Below, piece after piece: positions 44,556 to 54,773 of a stretch of 64,000 nucleotides of DNA. Positions within the stretch are counted from its first letter, which is position 1. The number at the start of each line of letters is the position of its first letter. Origin of the DNA: an uncultured Prevotella sp. (GTDB lineage Bacteria > Bacteroidota > Bacteroidia > Bacteroidales > Bacteroidaceae); assembly GCA_944320105.1 (NCBI GenBank), contig CALUGA010000002.1:1-64000 (forward strand), written 5' to 3'. The position numbers were made by a program, and so were the translations under genes. Under the pieces are notes generated by a model. That model saw only the letters and a program-made list of their open reading frames with translations. It was not told the DNA's origin and made no database searches.

Positions 44556-47500
44556 ATGCGACAAAAAATTTACTTATTGGCAGTGGCGCTTGCCACCTTG
44601 TTGCAGTCGCAAGCGGCATTGGCTCATGACACCCAGGCCGATGCTGTGACGCAGTTGCAGTTTGGCAGGCAGGTCGTCACGGTGTCGGCAGATGCCAGCC
44701 TAACCTTTTACGACCCTAAAGGCACAGGCAGCATCAGCTCTACCAGCACCAACAACACCCACTCGCTCACAGTATTCCGCCCGGCCGAGGCCGGGCTTGC
44801 CGTGCGGGTGGAGTTCGAGGAAATCGACGTGAGCAGCGATGGGGCAGGCTATCCCGGCCAAGTGGTTGTATACAATGGCGACCCCGACGAGGCGGGAACG
44901 TTTTCCTGGGCCACCAATGCCTATGGCATCAACGGCTCCACCGTGCTGCCCGAGGGCGACGTGGTGGCCACGCTCGATGGCGAGTACAGCGGCGTGAGCT
45001 ACTATTCTACCTCCCCCGACGGTACGCTCTCCGTGGGTATGCTGTGGCGTTATGCAGCGCAGTGCGACGGATGGGTGGCCAAGGTGAGCTGCGTAAAGCT
45101 CGAAAACATGGTGGTGAGCGGGGCTGGTGCCGATTATTCCGCAGTGTTGCCGTCGCCCCGGGGCAAGCAGGCCATAGCCCTCGCCTCGGCGTATGTAGAG
45201 GCGAAAGGGGTGCTTCAGGCCGACCGCCTCGCCAAGGTGACCTTCAGCCTGCCAAAGAACGACGGCGTGGTCGACCCGCTGTCGCTGCGCCTCTATGCCG
45301 GGGCAGCAGCCAGTTTCAAGGGAGCTGAGCCTTTGCAGGCCACGGTGGCCGCCGATGGCGGTGCATACGCGTTCACGCTCGACGAACCGCTTTCCGAAGG
45401 CCGCAACGTGTTCACTATCGCCGGCGATGTGCTCGCCACGGCGTCGGTGGGCGCTGAGGTGGCCGTTGAGGTGACTTCTGTGTCAACCACTGCCATACCC
45501 GATGGTGTGCAGCCATTTGTCGGCGCCACGCCCGTAACGGTGACTTGCCCCGCCTTAGTCAATATGGAGGAGGGGGCGACCACGGTCACAGTAGGCTCCA
45601 CGCCGCTCGCATTCTACGATGATGGCGGCCTCGACGGTCAGGTAACGCCCGGCTTCAGCGGCACTACCACGTTCCTGCCGGAGGCAGGAGGCAAGAAGGT
45701 GCAGGTGAGCTTCAGCAGCGTAAAACTGTCGGAAGGCAGCATATATTACCAATACCTTAATGTATATAACGGCACTGCGGCCACCGAGGGCAACCTTATA
45801 CGCCGGGTGAGGAGCGGCGAGACGGCGCTCATACACTCCACTGCGGCCGATGGCGCGCTGACCGTAGAGCTTTCCAACAATGGCACGAGCTACACTGCGG
45901 CCGGCTTCGAGGCCGAGGTGAGCCTCTTCGAGCCGCAGCCCATGGAGCTTGAGTCGATAGCCGTGGACAACGCCGCGCCTGCCACGGCTTGCGCAGGCGA
46001 GGCCGGCGTGGCCATGCTCAGGGTGAACGTGCGCACCGCCAACACCGAGCCGGCCTTGGCCGCAGCAGCGTTCGGCTTCACCACGGGTAGCTCCAGTGCC
46101 ACCGTCAGCGGCGCATCGCTCTTCTATACAGGCTCCAGTCAAGAGTTCTCTTCGGCTCGCAAGGTTGGCGCCGTGGTATCGGTAGACCATGAGTTTACCA
46201 TCACTCCCGATGAAGAAGTTAGCCTTTCGGAGGGCGACAACTATTTCTGGCTTGTCTACGATGTGGACCAACTGGCTCTTAACGGGCAACAGCTCGATGC
46301 CGCCCTCGTTTCGGTGGAGCTTGGCGAAGCCACCGAACAAGTGGCAGAAGGCAACCCCGAAGGTGGCTGCACCATTGAGAACGTGGTGTATTCGCACGCA
46401 GGGCAAGGCTCGGTTACTACGACGGTGAACGGCAGCCTCGCTTTCCGCACCAAGACGAAGAACGAGTATTCGGAGGACTACGAGTCCGGAACAGACGACC
46501 GCATCAACGTGTTCGTTCCGCTTAACGAGGGCAACGTTTGCCAGATAGACTTCTCAAAGTTCGACCTTTACTATTCTTCCTCGTCCTACGGAGCCAAGGC
46601 CATCTTCCGCATATACTCCGGCCAAGGCACCGATGGGGAACTGCTCTGGGAGCTGGCTTCCGCCGACGACAAGGCCACAGGCCCTGGCCGCGTGATCCGC
46701 TCCACCGCCGCTGATGGCGCGCTCACCGTGCTTTTCAATCCCAACGAAAGCGCGTCATGGTACACTGAGAGCGGCATTGACGCAGTGGTGAGCGAATACC
46801 GGCCCCAGCCCATGGCCATCGACAGCGTGGCTGTGGCGCAGACCACCACCGACATCGTGGCGGCGGGGGCAGCCGGGCAGGCTCTGCTCACCGTCAATGT
46901 GGCCACCAAGGGCAGTCTCCGGCCCGTAAGCCTTGAGTCTGTGTCCGTCAACATGAAAGGCAGCCAGGCTAAGGTGGCTAAGCTCTGGCTTTACTCCGTA
47001 GGTGCGGCCGATGGCGTTCCGCAGCCCGGTGCCAAGCCCGTGGGTGAGGCAATAGTGGCACAGGGCGACCCCGTGGACACCATCATTCTTAACACCCCGG
47101 TGGAACTTGCCGAGGGAAGCAATTTCTTCCGCATACTGTTCGACCTCTCCGATGATGCTACCGACGGCGACGTTATCGATGCTTCGGTGGTGTTCGTGAC
47201 TGTTGGCGGAGAACAAATGGCTGTCGACCACGGCGACCCTGAAGGCTCGCGCGTGGTGAAGAACATCCTCAACCTGCAGCAAGGCGACAATGGCAAGGTT
47301 ACGGTCAAGGCGGGCCAGAGCCTCCTTTTCTATGACGATGGTGGCTCGGAGCAGCCTGCCTCAACGCCTTTTGATGGCACGGTGACCTTTGCCCCCGGTG
47401 CAGAAGGCGAGGCGGTGAGGCTCCATTTCAGCGAGGTTGACGTGAACTGCACCGACACTCTCTACGTGTTTGCGGGCGAAAGCACGAGCAAGGACGACCT

Positions 47501-50500
47501 CCTCCTTGCAGTGGAATGCTACGACAAGCTGCCTGCCGACATCGTTTCGCCTGCCGCTGATGGCAAGCTTACGGTGCGCTACGTAGTCCGCGGCACTTAT
47601 TCCGCCCCCGACGGCTTTGCCATCGCGGTGTCGTCTTACCGCAAGAAAGCCCTCGAGGTGGCTTCGGTCACCGTGGCCGACTGCTCGGCAGAAAGCGTTG
47701 TGCGTGGCCAGGACGATGCGCTGATGTTGCGCGTCGATGCCCGTGTGGAGGGCGACTACGGCACTTTGGAGGTAAGCAAGTTTGCCGTAGAGGCGGCAGA
47801 GGCCGCAAGCCTGCGCTCCGTAAAGGTTTACTCTACCGACACCATCGGCAGCTTTGCCGCTTTCGATGCCTTTGGCCAAAGCCAGTCGGCTCCATACGAA
47901 GTTACGGGAAGCTACACCATAAGTGCCGCCGGCACCTATAAGTTCTGGGTGGTGTGCGATGTTGCGGCCGATGCCGCCGCCGGAAGCCAGCTTACGGCAA
48001 CGCTGCGCGATGTCACCATAGGCGGCACGGCATTCAGCCCGCAGGCTCCTGCCACGGCGAGCTGCACCGTGAGGGAGGGCGCAAGCGGCACACTTACCGT
48101 GGGCCAAGGCTCTGACTACGGCACCATACAGGCTGCCGTGGATGCCATAGCCGGCGGCATTGAAGGCCCGGTTACGATAAACGTAAAGCCCGGAATATAC
48201 AACGAGCTTGTCAACGTGCCGCAAATCCCAGGCGCGTCGGCCACCAATACCGTGACGATACAGAGCGCAACGGGCGACTATAACGACGTGCGCATATATT
48301 ACGATGCCTACAGTGAGCCGGAGTACAGCGACGACAAGATGTCGGCAGAGTACGGAGTCGTGACCGTGGCGGGCGCCGACTACCTTACGTTGCGCGGCCT
48401 GGAGATCACCACAACCGACCTTACCTTCCCAGGGGTGGTGCATATTAAGGGTGCGAGCCGCCACGTTACGGTGGACAGTTGCCATATCCACGCAAGCATG
48501 TCCACCGAATATGGTTCTGACATTAACCTCATATACACTTATGCAAAGGACGAGGCCAACTGCAACAACGACTACCTTACGGTGCGCAACAGCCTGCTTG
48601 AGGGCGGCTACATCGGCATAAGGATGGGCGGTACCAACTACTTGGCGCTGCCGAAGGAGCGCGGCGGAGTGATAGAGGGCAACACCCTGCGCAATCAGGG
48701 GGCAAAGGCTCTCTACGTCATGGACGAGCTTGGGGTGAAGGTACGGCGCAACACCATTTTCAACGACTCCACCGATCGAAGTGGATTCCAAGGCTTCGAC
48801 GGACAGTTGCGCGATGCTTGCGCCGAGCCGATGGTCATTGAGGCCAACGTGTTCGACCTTGCCACGCTCAAGGACGCCATAGCCATCAACCCGCGGCAGC
48901 TCGTTGGCACGGCCGAGGCTCCCGTGGTGATAGCCAACAACGAGGTGCGCCTGCGCAGCGACAACGCTTCGAGCGCAGGCATGAAGATAGGGTCGCCATG
49001 CGAGCACCTGCGCATTGCCTACAACACAGTGCGCCTCACCGGCACTGCAGCATCGGCTCCGCTGTGGCTCAACGATGCCATGACGGGCGACGTGGTAGTG
49101 GAGAACAACGTGCTGCTCAACGAGGCGGGAGGCTATGTCTACCGTTTCTACAAGCAGGGCAACGAGAATACGGCCACCTTCCGCAACAACGTGCTTTACA
49201 CCAGTGGCGAAGTGTTTGCCTACAACAAGGCCGACATCACGACGTTTGCCGACTGGGTGGAGGCCGCAGGCGAACAAGACAGCCACAACGAGGCCGTAGG
49301 CTTCCTCTCCGACGAGGTGCTTGAACCTGCCGCCGAAGGTTCGCTGCTCACGGCCAGGGCCGTAAGCTACGTGCAGACCGACATCACCGGCAGGCCTCGC
49401 ACCGCCCAGCCTACTATTGGTGCATACGAGTTTGATGCCACGGCAGCGGCTCCCGCCCTTGCCGAGGGCTACCCGTCGGTGAGGAGCGTGACCGACAGCA
49501 CGGCTTGCGTGGCCGTCAAGGCCAATGCCAACAGCACAGCCTTCATCACCATCCGCCGCTCTGCCGAAGCAGCCCCGGCTGCCGATGGCATGACTGCCGA
49601 GGCTTGCTCTGCGTTCACCATCATGGCCGGGCGCGAGGCAGCAGCCTTTGCCGACACGCTTGAAGCAGGCGGGGAGTACGTGGCCTACGTGCGCCTTGTG
49701 AGCCTGCGCGGCGTGGGTGGGGCAGTAGTGGCCTCTGCGCCGTTCGTGGCTTCGGGCGAAGCGATAGTGGAGATTCCCAATGTTGAGCTTGCTGCTGTGG
49801 GTGACACCATAGCCGCAGGCAGCACCGCCACGCTTTCTGCCACGGTGAGCGGCGGAACAGCCCCGTTTAAGTTGACGTGGCTCAACGGCTTGCGCGAGGA
49901 TATAGCAACAGCCAACCTCGATGCCGCAGGCGAAGCACAGGTAGCCTACGAGCCGTCGGAGTGCGACGATTATTATGTCACCGTGACCGACGCCAACGGC
50001 AAGCAGGCCACCGACACCTGTCGCGTGGTGGTGACGGGCAAGGCCATGGCCGCCACAATGGAGAACTTGTGGCTGGGCGATTACGGCGCATGGGCCGGGC
50101 CTGATACCAAGGGCGAGCTTGTCACGGGTGAGTATCTGGATCAGCAGCTGGCCGGTTCGTTCGTCAGCGGCAGCTATATGTTCAGCAATAACTACAGCCT
50201 CGACTACGGTTCGTGGAGCGGCTTTGCCTACTCCAACCGCACGTCCACGGCCTACGAGGGCCTCGACGACCAGTACAACTCCGCCGCAGGCAGCGGGCAT
50301 GGCGGCTCGGCCAACTATGCCGTGGGCTTCGGCAGCGGCAAGGTGACGGTGCTCAGCAGAGAGCTGGGCGACACCATCAGCGGCCTCTACGTTACCAATA
50401 CGGCCTACGCCCTCAACTCCATCATCAACGGCGACAGCTATTCGTCGAAGTTTGAGCAAGGCTCGTTCCTCAAGGTTGTGTTCACCGGCACAAGGGCCGA

Positions 50501-51107
50501 CGGCACCACCGCCACCGTGGAAAGCTACCTTGCCGACTACCGTCAGGCCGATGCGGCAGACCATTACTACCTCGACACGTGGCAGTGGGTAGACCTCAGG
50601 CCGCTCGGCAAGGTGGTAAGCCTGAGCTTTGCCATCGACGGCAGCGACAAGAGCTATGGCTACCTAAACACGCCTGCTTACTTCTGCCTCGACGACTTGG
50701 GCGGCGAGCGCGATGAGAGCCTTGCCCCCGTGCAGGCTGGGCGCAGCGTAAGGCTTGCCGACTTCTTTGTCTTTGCCGACAATGCAGGCACCGTTAGCTA
50801 TGCATTGCCCGATGCTCAGTATGACGGGACAGACCGCTTGGTCGAGATAACTGCCGACGGACGCCTCGTGCTGAGCGACGCGTTCGAGGGTCAGGCCACT
50901 ATAACCGTGAGCGCCACCCAGCGCGGCAAGGTGCAGTTTGTGCGCATACCGTTCGACATTGCCTCCGGCATCACCGATGCGGTTGGCGATGATAACGCTG
51001 CCGAAAGCCGCTATGACCTCAGCGGAAGGCGCGTGTCGCCAACGCACAAGGGCATCAACATAGTAAAGATGGCCGACGGCACGGTGCGCAAGGTGGTAGT
51101 GAAGTAA
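44556..51107 (+). CDS. Giant modular surface protein with DUF4465 domain, under cobalamin riboswitch control
   Basis: The 2183-residue protein has a signal peptide (1-23). CUB-like domains (about 36-180, 338-457, 609-748, 907-1027; motif FYDDGG) alternate with sialidase-N-like beta-sandwiches (about 186-320, 463-601, 750-900, 1032-1171; motif GDNYFWLVYD). A right-handed beta-helix covers about 1180-1620, with FN3/Ig-like parts at about 1634-1829. A DUF4465 domain lies at about 1831-2052 (YLADYR, NTPAYFCLDDL), followed by another Ig-like part (about 2060-2139). The tail is a T9SS-type sorting signal (YDLSGRRVSPTHKGINIVKM). It is expected on the cell surface. No catalytic motif is seen. B12 or cobamide capture is inferred from the riboswitch and DUF4465. 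Confidence 0.9.
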   Translation: MRQKIYLLAVALATLLQSQAALAHDTQADAVTQLQFGRQVVTVSADASLTFYDPKGTGSISSTSTNNTHSLTVFRPAEAGLAVRVEFEEIDVSSDGAGYPGQVVVYNGDPDEAGTFSWATNAYGINGSTVLPEGDVVATLDGEYSGVSYYSTSPDGTLSVGMLWRYAAQCDGWVAKVSCVKLENMVVSGAGADYSAVLPSPRGKQAIALASAYVEAKGVLQADRLAKVTFSLPKNDGVVDPLSLRLYAGAAASFKGAEPLQATVAADGGAYAFTLDEPLSEGRNVFTIAGDVLATASVGAEVAVEVTSVSTTAIPDGVQPFVGATPVTVTCPALVNMEEGATTVTVGSTPLAFYDDGGLDGQVTPGFSGTTTFLPEAGGKKVQVSFSSVKLSEGSIYYQYLNVYNGTAATEGNLIRRVRSGETALIHSTAADGALTVELSNNGTSYTAAGFEAEVSLFEPQPMELESIAVDNAAPATACAGEAGVAMLRVNVRTANTEPALAAAAFGFTTGSSSATVSGASLFYTGSSQEFSSARKVGAVVSVDHEFTITPDEEVSLSEGDNYFWLVYDVDQLALNGQQLDAALVSVELGEATEQVAEGNPEGGCTIENVVYSHAGQGSVTTTVNGSLAFRTKTKNEYSEDYESGTDDRINVFVPLNEGNVCQIDFSKFDLYYSSSSYGAKAIFRIYSGQGTDGELLWELASADDKATGPGRVIRSTAADGALTVLFNPNESASWYTESGIDAVVSEYRPQPMAIDSVAVAQTTTDIVAAGAAGQALLTVNVATKGSLRPVSLESVSVNMKGSQAKVAKLWLYSVGAADGVPQPGAKPVGEAIVAQGDPVDTIILNTPVELAEGSNFFRILFDLSDDATDGDVIDASVVFVTVGGEQMAVDHGDPEGSRVVKNILNLQQGDNGKVTVKAGQSLLFYDDGGSEQPASTPFDGTVTFAPGAEGEAVRLHFSEVDVNCTDTLYVFAGESTSKDDLLLAVECYDKLPADIVSPAADGKLTVRYVVRGTYSAPDGFAIAVSSYRKKALEVASVTVADCSAESVVRGQDDALMLRVDARVEGDYGTLEVSKFAVEAAEAASLRSVKVYSTDTIGSFAAFDAFGQSQSAPYEVTGSYTISAAGTYKFWVVCDVAADAAAGSQLTATLRDVTIGGTAFSPQAPATASCTVREGASGTLTVGQGSDYGTIQAAVDAIAGGIEGPVTINVKPGIYNELVNVPQIPGASATNTVTIQSATGDYNDVRIYYDAYSEPEYSDDKMSAEYGVVTVAGADYLTLRGLEITTTDLTFPGVVHIKGASRHVTVDSCHIHASMSTEYGSDINLIYTYAKDEANCNNDYLTVRNSLLEGGYIGIRMGGTNYLALPKERGGVIEGNTLRNQGAKALYVMDELGVKVRRNTIFNDSTDRSGFQGFDGQLRDACAEPMVIEANVFDLATLKDAIAINPRQLVGTAEAPVVIANNEVRLRSDNASSAGMKIGSPCEHLRIAYNTVRLTGTAASAPLWLNDAMTGDVVVENNVLLNEAGGYVYRFYKQGNENTATFRNNVLYTSGEVFAYNKADITTFADWVEAAGEQDSHNEAVGFLSDEVLEPAAEGSLLTARAVSYVQTDITGRPRTAQPTIGAYEFDATAAAPALAEGYPSVRSVTDSTACVAVKANANSTAFITIRRSAEAAPAADGMTAEACSAFTIMAGREAAAFADTLEAGGEYVAYVRLVSLRGVGGAVVASAPFVASGEAIVEIPNVELAAVGDTIAAGSTATLSATVSGGTAPFKLTWLNGLREDIATANLDAAGEAQVAYEPSECDDYYVTVTDANGKQATDTCRVVVTGKAMAATMENLWLGDYGAWAGPDTKGELVTGEYLDQQLAGSFVSGSYMFSNNYSLDYGSWSGFAYSNRTSTAYEGLDDQYNSAAGSGHGGSANYAVGFGSGKVTVLSRELGDTISGLYVTNTAYALNSIINGDSYSSKFEQGSFLKVVFTGTRADGTTATVESYLADYRQADAADHYYLDTWQWVDLRPLGKVVSLSFAIDGSDKSYGYLNTPAYFCLDDLGGERDESLAPVQAGRSVRLADFFVFADNAGTVSYALPDAQYDGTDRLVEITADGRLVLSDAFEGQATITVSATQRGKVQFVRIPFDIASGITDAVGDDNAAESRYDLSGRRVSPTHKGINIVKMADGTVRKVVVK

Positions 51108-51136
51108 CTTCGGCCTTGGGCTTGATGGAATTTGGT

Positions 51137-51170
51137 GGGGGCGTGGCTTCAGTGTTGCGCCCCCGCTTTT
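51137..51170 (+). terminator. Terminator of the giant surface protein gene
   Basis: GGGGGCG pairs with CGCCCCC, followed by GCTTTTGTTT, 30 bases after the stop. Confidence 0.75.
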
Positions 51171-51329
51171 GTTTCTTGTGGTGCGCGCTTTTGGGGGCTG
51201 GCGGCTGTGGCGTGGCATTGGCCTTCCTGCCCCGATGCTGGCTCGCTTGTGGCTTGGCACGGTGTTTTCCCTGTAATGTTTTTTCATTATTTGCACCATT
51301 TCTCATATCTGCTTGGCGCACAGGGGGTT

Positions 51330-51417
51330 ACGATAAGTGCCGTTTTGCATTGCAAAACGGCACTTATCGCATTGTGAAACGGCCTATTTGGCGATGCCAA
51401 ACGGCACGTTTCGCAAC
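51330..51417. repeat. Array of four 22-bp palindromic units (copy 7)
   Basis: The units start at 51330, 51352, 51374 and 51396. It shares its lead-in (tgtaatgttttttcattatt) and lead-out (agggcgtttgtaattat) with copy 6. It fills most of the 382-base convergent gap. Confidence 0.85.
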
Positions 51418-51489
51418 GCAATTCCGTATGTAGGGTCTGCTAACAGGGCGTTTGTAATTATCTTTCATGGCGTCGCCGGCATCTCTGGC

Positions 51490-52437
51490 TCAATCCTGTG
51501 GGGGCTTTGGCGCGCTGCCACCATCGGCCAACTGGCCCTGATAGATTCCGTTCTGACTCATGTATTGGCAGAGCATATCGGCAAACTCGTGGTTCTTAAG
51601 TCCCCATTGCGGCGCGATGACCATGCCTGCCGGCGACTGCGACGTGAACCGTTCTATAACCAACTCTTTGCGCAGCAGCTGCAAATAGGCGGCCACGAGC
51701 CTTGCGTACTCCTCGGCCGAGTATGTGCGGAACGGCCTGCGGGCATACTCTTCGGCCAGCCTTGTGCCGCGTATCACCTGAAGTTGGTGAAGCTTAAGTA
51801 TGTTGAGCCTTAGCCCGGAGATGATTGGGGCCTGGCGAAGACTCTCGGTCTCGTCCTCGCCGGGCAGCCCCAGGATTACGTGCCCGCAGGTGACGATGCC
51901 CCGGGCGGCTGTCTCTTCCACGGCGCGGCGTGAGCAGGCGAAGTCGTGCCCGCGCCCCATGGCGCGCAGCGTAAGGTCGTTGGCCGACTCTATGCCGTAC
52001 TCCACGGTTACGAACACGTGGCGGGCAAGCCCTTCGAGATAGTCGAGCAGCACGGGCCACACGCAGTCGGGGCGGGTGGCTATGGCCAGGCCAACCACGC
52101 CATCGGCGGCGAGGGCCTCCTCGTAGAGCCTTTTCAGGTGGTCGAGCGATGGGGCGTAGGTGTTGGTGTGGGCCTGGAAGTAGGCTATGTACCTCATGTC
52201 TGGGTACTTGCGGGCGAAGAAGTCCTTGCCGGCCTCTATCTGTTCGCCCACGCTGAGCCGCCCTCGGCAGTAGGCAGGGCTAAAGGTGTTGTTGTCGCAG
52301 AAAGCGCAGCCGCCGGTTCCGAGGCTGCCGTCGCGGTTGGGGCAGGTGAAGCCGGCGTCCACCGACAGCTTCTGCACGCGGTAGGGAAACACCGTGCGTA
52401 TCCACGTTCCGTAGTCGTTATAAAGGCGGTTATTCAT
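51490..52437 (-). CDS. TIGR01212-family radical SAM protein
   Basis: The 315-residue protein has cluster ligands Cys32, Cys44 and Cys47 in FTCPNRDGSLGTGGCAFCDN, an unusual 11-residue gap typical of the YhcC/TIGR01212 family. YFQAHTNTYAP, LAIATRPDCV and VEYGIES follow. It is related to Elp3-like and HemN-like folds. The substrate is unknown. The last 15 residues are Gly/Pro-rich. On the minus strand a TAAATTTG -7 element (52467-52460) precedes it, divergent from DPP IV. Confidence 0.9.
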   Translation of the reverse strand: MNNRLYNDYGTWIRTVFPYRVQKLSVDAGFTCPNRDGSLGTGGCAFCDNNTFSPAYCRGRLSVGEQIEAGKDFFARKYPDMRYIAYFQAHTNTYAPSLDHLKRLYEEALAADGVVGLAIATRPDCVWPVLLDYLEGLARHVFVTVEYGIESANDLTLRAMGRGHDFACSRRAVEETAARGIVTCGHVILGLPGEDETESLRQAPIISGLRLNILKLHQLQVIRGTRLAEEYARRPFRTYSAEEYARLVAAYLQLLRKELVIERFTSQSPAGMVIAPQWGLKNHEFADMLCQYMSQNGIYQGQLADGGSAPKPPQD

Positions 52438-52459
52438 ATTATTTAAAACTGTGGGGGTG

Positions 52460-52488
52460 CAAATTTACGAAAATAATGTATAACTTTG
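52460..52488. promoter_or_regulatory. Divergent promoters radical SAM / DPP IV
   Basis: On the minus strand TAAATTTG (52467-52460), and on the plus strand TAACTTTG (52481-52488). The plus element puts the transcript start near 52494, which favours ATG 52520 over 52499 for DPP IV. Confidence 0.7.
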
Positions 52489-52519
52489 CCCATTATTTAT
52501 GTACAAACCAGACGCAGAA

Positions 52520-54727
52520 ATGAAAAGATTGGCAGTTATGTGCGCAACGTTGCTTGTGGCCGCCTCGGCCGTGCTCGCCGCCGGGCGGCTCGACCTCAAG
52601 GCCATAACCCGTGGCGACTTTGTCGGCGAAAGGCTCGCAAGGGTGATGCCCATGGCCGACGGCGAGAGCTACGCCCAGATAAGCAAGGACGGGAAAAAGG
52701 TAGTGAAGTATTCTTACAGGACGGGCAAGCAGCTCGCGGTGCTCTTTGATGCCGATGCCGTGAGGGGCGCGAGCATAAGCTCGGTGGACGGCTACACCAT
52801 AAGCCCCGACGGCAAGCGGATGCTCATCCAAACCAATACCAAGCGCATATATAGGCGCTCGTTTACGGCTGAATATTACATTTATATGCTTGGCAACAGC
52901 ATGGTGGAGCCGCTGTCCGACGGCGGGCCGCAGCAGGCACCGGTGTTCTCGCCCGATGGTAACATGATAGCCTTTGTGCGCGACAATAACATATATCTCG
53001 TCAAGCTGCTCTACGACAACGCCGAGAGCCAAGTGACCAAGGACGGGAAGCGCGGTGAGGTAATCAACGGAGTGCCTGATTGGGTCTATGAGGAGGAGTT
53101 TGCCACCAACAGCAGTCTCGTGTTCACCGCCGACAGTAGGCAGCTCTGCTGGATACGCTACGACGAGACGGAGGTGAAAGAGTATGCCATGCAGCTATTC
53201 CGTGGCTCCACCCCCGCGCTCGACGAGTATGCCAGCTACCCCGGGGAATATAGGTATAAGTATCCCGTGGCGGGCGAGCAGAACTCGAAGGTGGCCGTAT
53301 ACAGTTTCGACATCAAGTCGCGCCAGACGCGCCAGATGCAGTTGCCGCTCGATGCCGACGGTTACATACCGCGCATAGAGGCCACTGCCGACCCGACGAA
53401 GGTGGCCGTGTTCACCTTGAACCGCCGCCAAGACATACTCTCGATATACATGGCCAACCCGCTCTCTACGGTGTGCCAGCTCGCCGTGCAGGACAAGGGC
53501 GAAAAGTACATCAAGCAGGAAGCAGTGTCGGCCGTGAAGATAACGCCGCGCCACATCCTCTTGCCCAGCGACCGCGACGGTTATATGCACCTTTATCTCT
53601 ACACGCTCGCGGGGCAGCTCAGGCGGCAGGTTACGAGCGGTAAGTATGAAGTGACCGATGTATATGGCTACAACGAGGCCACCGGCGACGTATACTACGC
53701 CGCCAACACGCTCGGCCCGCAGGACAGGCAGGTATATGTGACCCACCAGAACGGCAAGACCGAGCGGCTGACGGTTAAGGAGGGGTGTAACAGTGCCACG
53801 TTCAGCACTGGCTACAAGTACTTTATCAACTCGTGGAGCGACAAGGACAATCCCGTGGTTTACACCATAAACAACAACTCCGGCAAGCAGCTTGCTACGC
53901 TGCTCGACAACAAGGAGCTTAAGGAGAAGATGGCCGCGAGCGGCATTGGCACGCGCGAGATGTTCTCGTTCACTACCTCCGAGGGGGTGAAGCTCAACGG
54001 GTGGATGGTGAAGCCGGCCGACTTCGACCCTGCCCGCCGCTATCCCGTAATCATGTTCCAGTACGGCGGCCCAGGCAACCAACAGGTGCTCAACAGTTGG
54101 AACATAGGTATGTGCGGCCAGGGAGCCGTGCTTGAGCACTACATGGCGCAGCAGGGCTACGTCGTGGTGTGCGTAGACGGGCGCGGAACGGGCGGCCGGG
54201 GCGCAGAATTCGAGAAGTGTACGTACCTGTGCCTTGGCGAACTGGAGGCCAAGGATCAGGTGGAGACCGCCCTTTGGCTGGCTGCACAGCCTTTTGTAGA
54301 CAAGGACAGGATTGGCATCTGGGGCTGGAGCTACGGCGGATGGAACACTCTCATGAGCATGAGCGAGGGCAGGCCAGTATTCCGTGCGGGCGTGGCGATA
54401 GCTCCGCCCACAAGCTGGCGCTTCTACGACACGGTTTACTCGGAGCGCTATATGCGCACGCCAAATGAGAATCCGCAGGGCTACGACGAAGTGAATCCCA
54501 TAGCGCGGGCTTCCAAGCTTAGCGGCGCGCTGCTCATCTGCCACGGTCTGGCCGATGACAACGTACATTTCCAAAACACGGCGGAGTACACCGAAGCCCT
54601 CGTGCAGGCCGACAAGGACTTCCGCGAGCTTATCTACGTCAACCGCAACCACAGCATATCGGGCGGCAACACGCGCAACCACCTCTTCCGCCAGGCTCTC
54701 AATTTCTTCAACGCGGAGATGAAGTGA
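52520..54727 (+). CDS. Dipeptidyl peptidase IV (S9)
   Basis: DPP IV removes X-Pro dipeptides from peptide N termini, in the periplasm or at the surface. The 735-residue protein has a signal peptide (MKRLAVMCATLLVAASAVLA), an eight-bladed beta-propeller with the substrate-amine motif DWVYEEEF, and an alpha/beta hydrolase domain with Ser604 (GWSYGGW), Asp679 (LADDN) and His711 (NHSI). ATG 52499, 5 bases from the expected transcript start, is less likely. The GH105 gene starts 46 bases downstream. Confidence 0.93.
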   Translation: MKRLAVMCATLLVAASAVLAAGRLDLKAITRGDFVGERLARVMPMADGESYAQISKDGKKVVKYSYRTGKQLAVLFDADAVRGASISSVDGYTISPDGKRMLIQTNTKRIYRRSFTAEYYIYMLGNSMVEPLSDGGPQQAPVFSPDGNMIAFVRDNNIYLVKLLYDNAESQVTKDGKRGEVINGVPDWVYEEEFATNSSLVFTADSRQLCWIRYDETEVKEYAMQLFRGSTPALDEYASYPGEYRYKYPVAGEQNSKVAVYSFDIKSRQTRQMQLPLDADGYIPRIEATADPTKVAVFTLNRRQDILSIYMANPLSTVCQLAVQDKGEKYIKQEAVSAVKITPRHILLPSDRDGYMHLYLYTLAGQLRRQVTSGKYEVTDVYGYNEATGDVYYAANTLGPQDRQVYVTHQNGKTERLTVKEGCNSATFSTGYKYFINSWSDKDNPVVYTINNNSGKQLATLLDNKELKEKMAASGIGTREMFSFTTSEGVKLNGWMVKPADFDPARRYPVIMFQYGGPGNQQVLNSWNIGMCGQGAVLEHYMAQQGYVVVCVDGRGTGGRGAEFEKCTYLCLGELEAKDQVETALWLAAQPFVDKDRIGIWGWSYGGWNTLMSMSEGRPVFRAGVAIAPPTSWRFYDTVYSERYMRTPNENPQGYDEVNPIARASKLSGALLICHGLADDNVHFQNTAEYTEALVQADKDFRELIYVNRNHSISGGNTRNHLFRQALNFFNAEMK

Positions 54728-54773
54728 GCCACCAGCAATGGCACAGACAAATCATAACAATAATATATTCATG

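Noticed and set aside
44263..44649. An open frame across the cobalamin riboswitch
   Set aside because: It lies on conserved riboswitch RNA, runs into the signal peptide region of the true gene in another frame, and has no recognisable protein features.
47361..50564. A 1067-codon open frame antisense to the giant surface protein
   Set aside because: High-GC codon bias of the sense gene keeps the opposite frame open. The translation is Gly/His/Ala-rich with no domain, signal or promoter, and similar antisense frames lie opposite many genes here.
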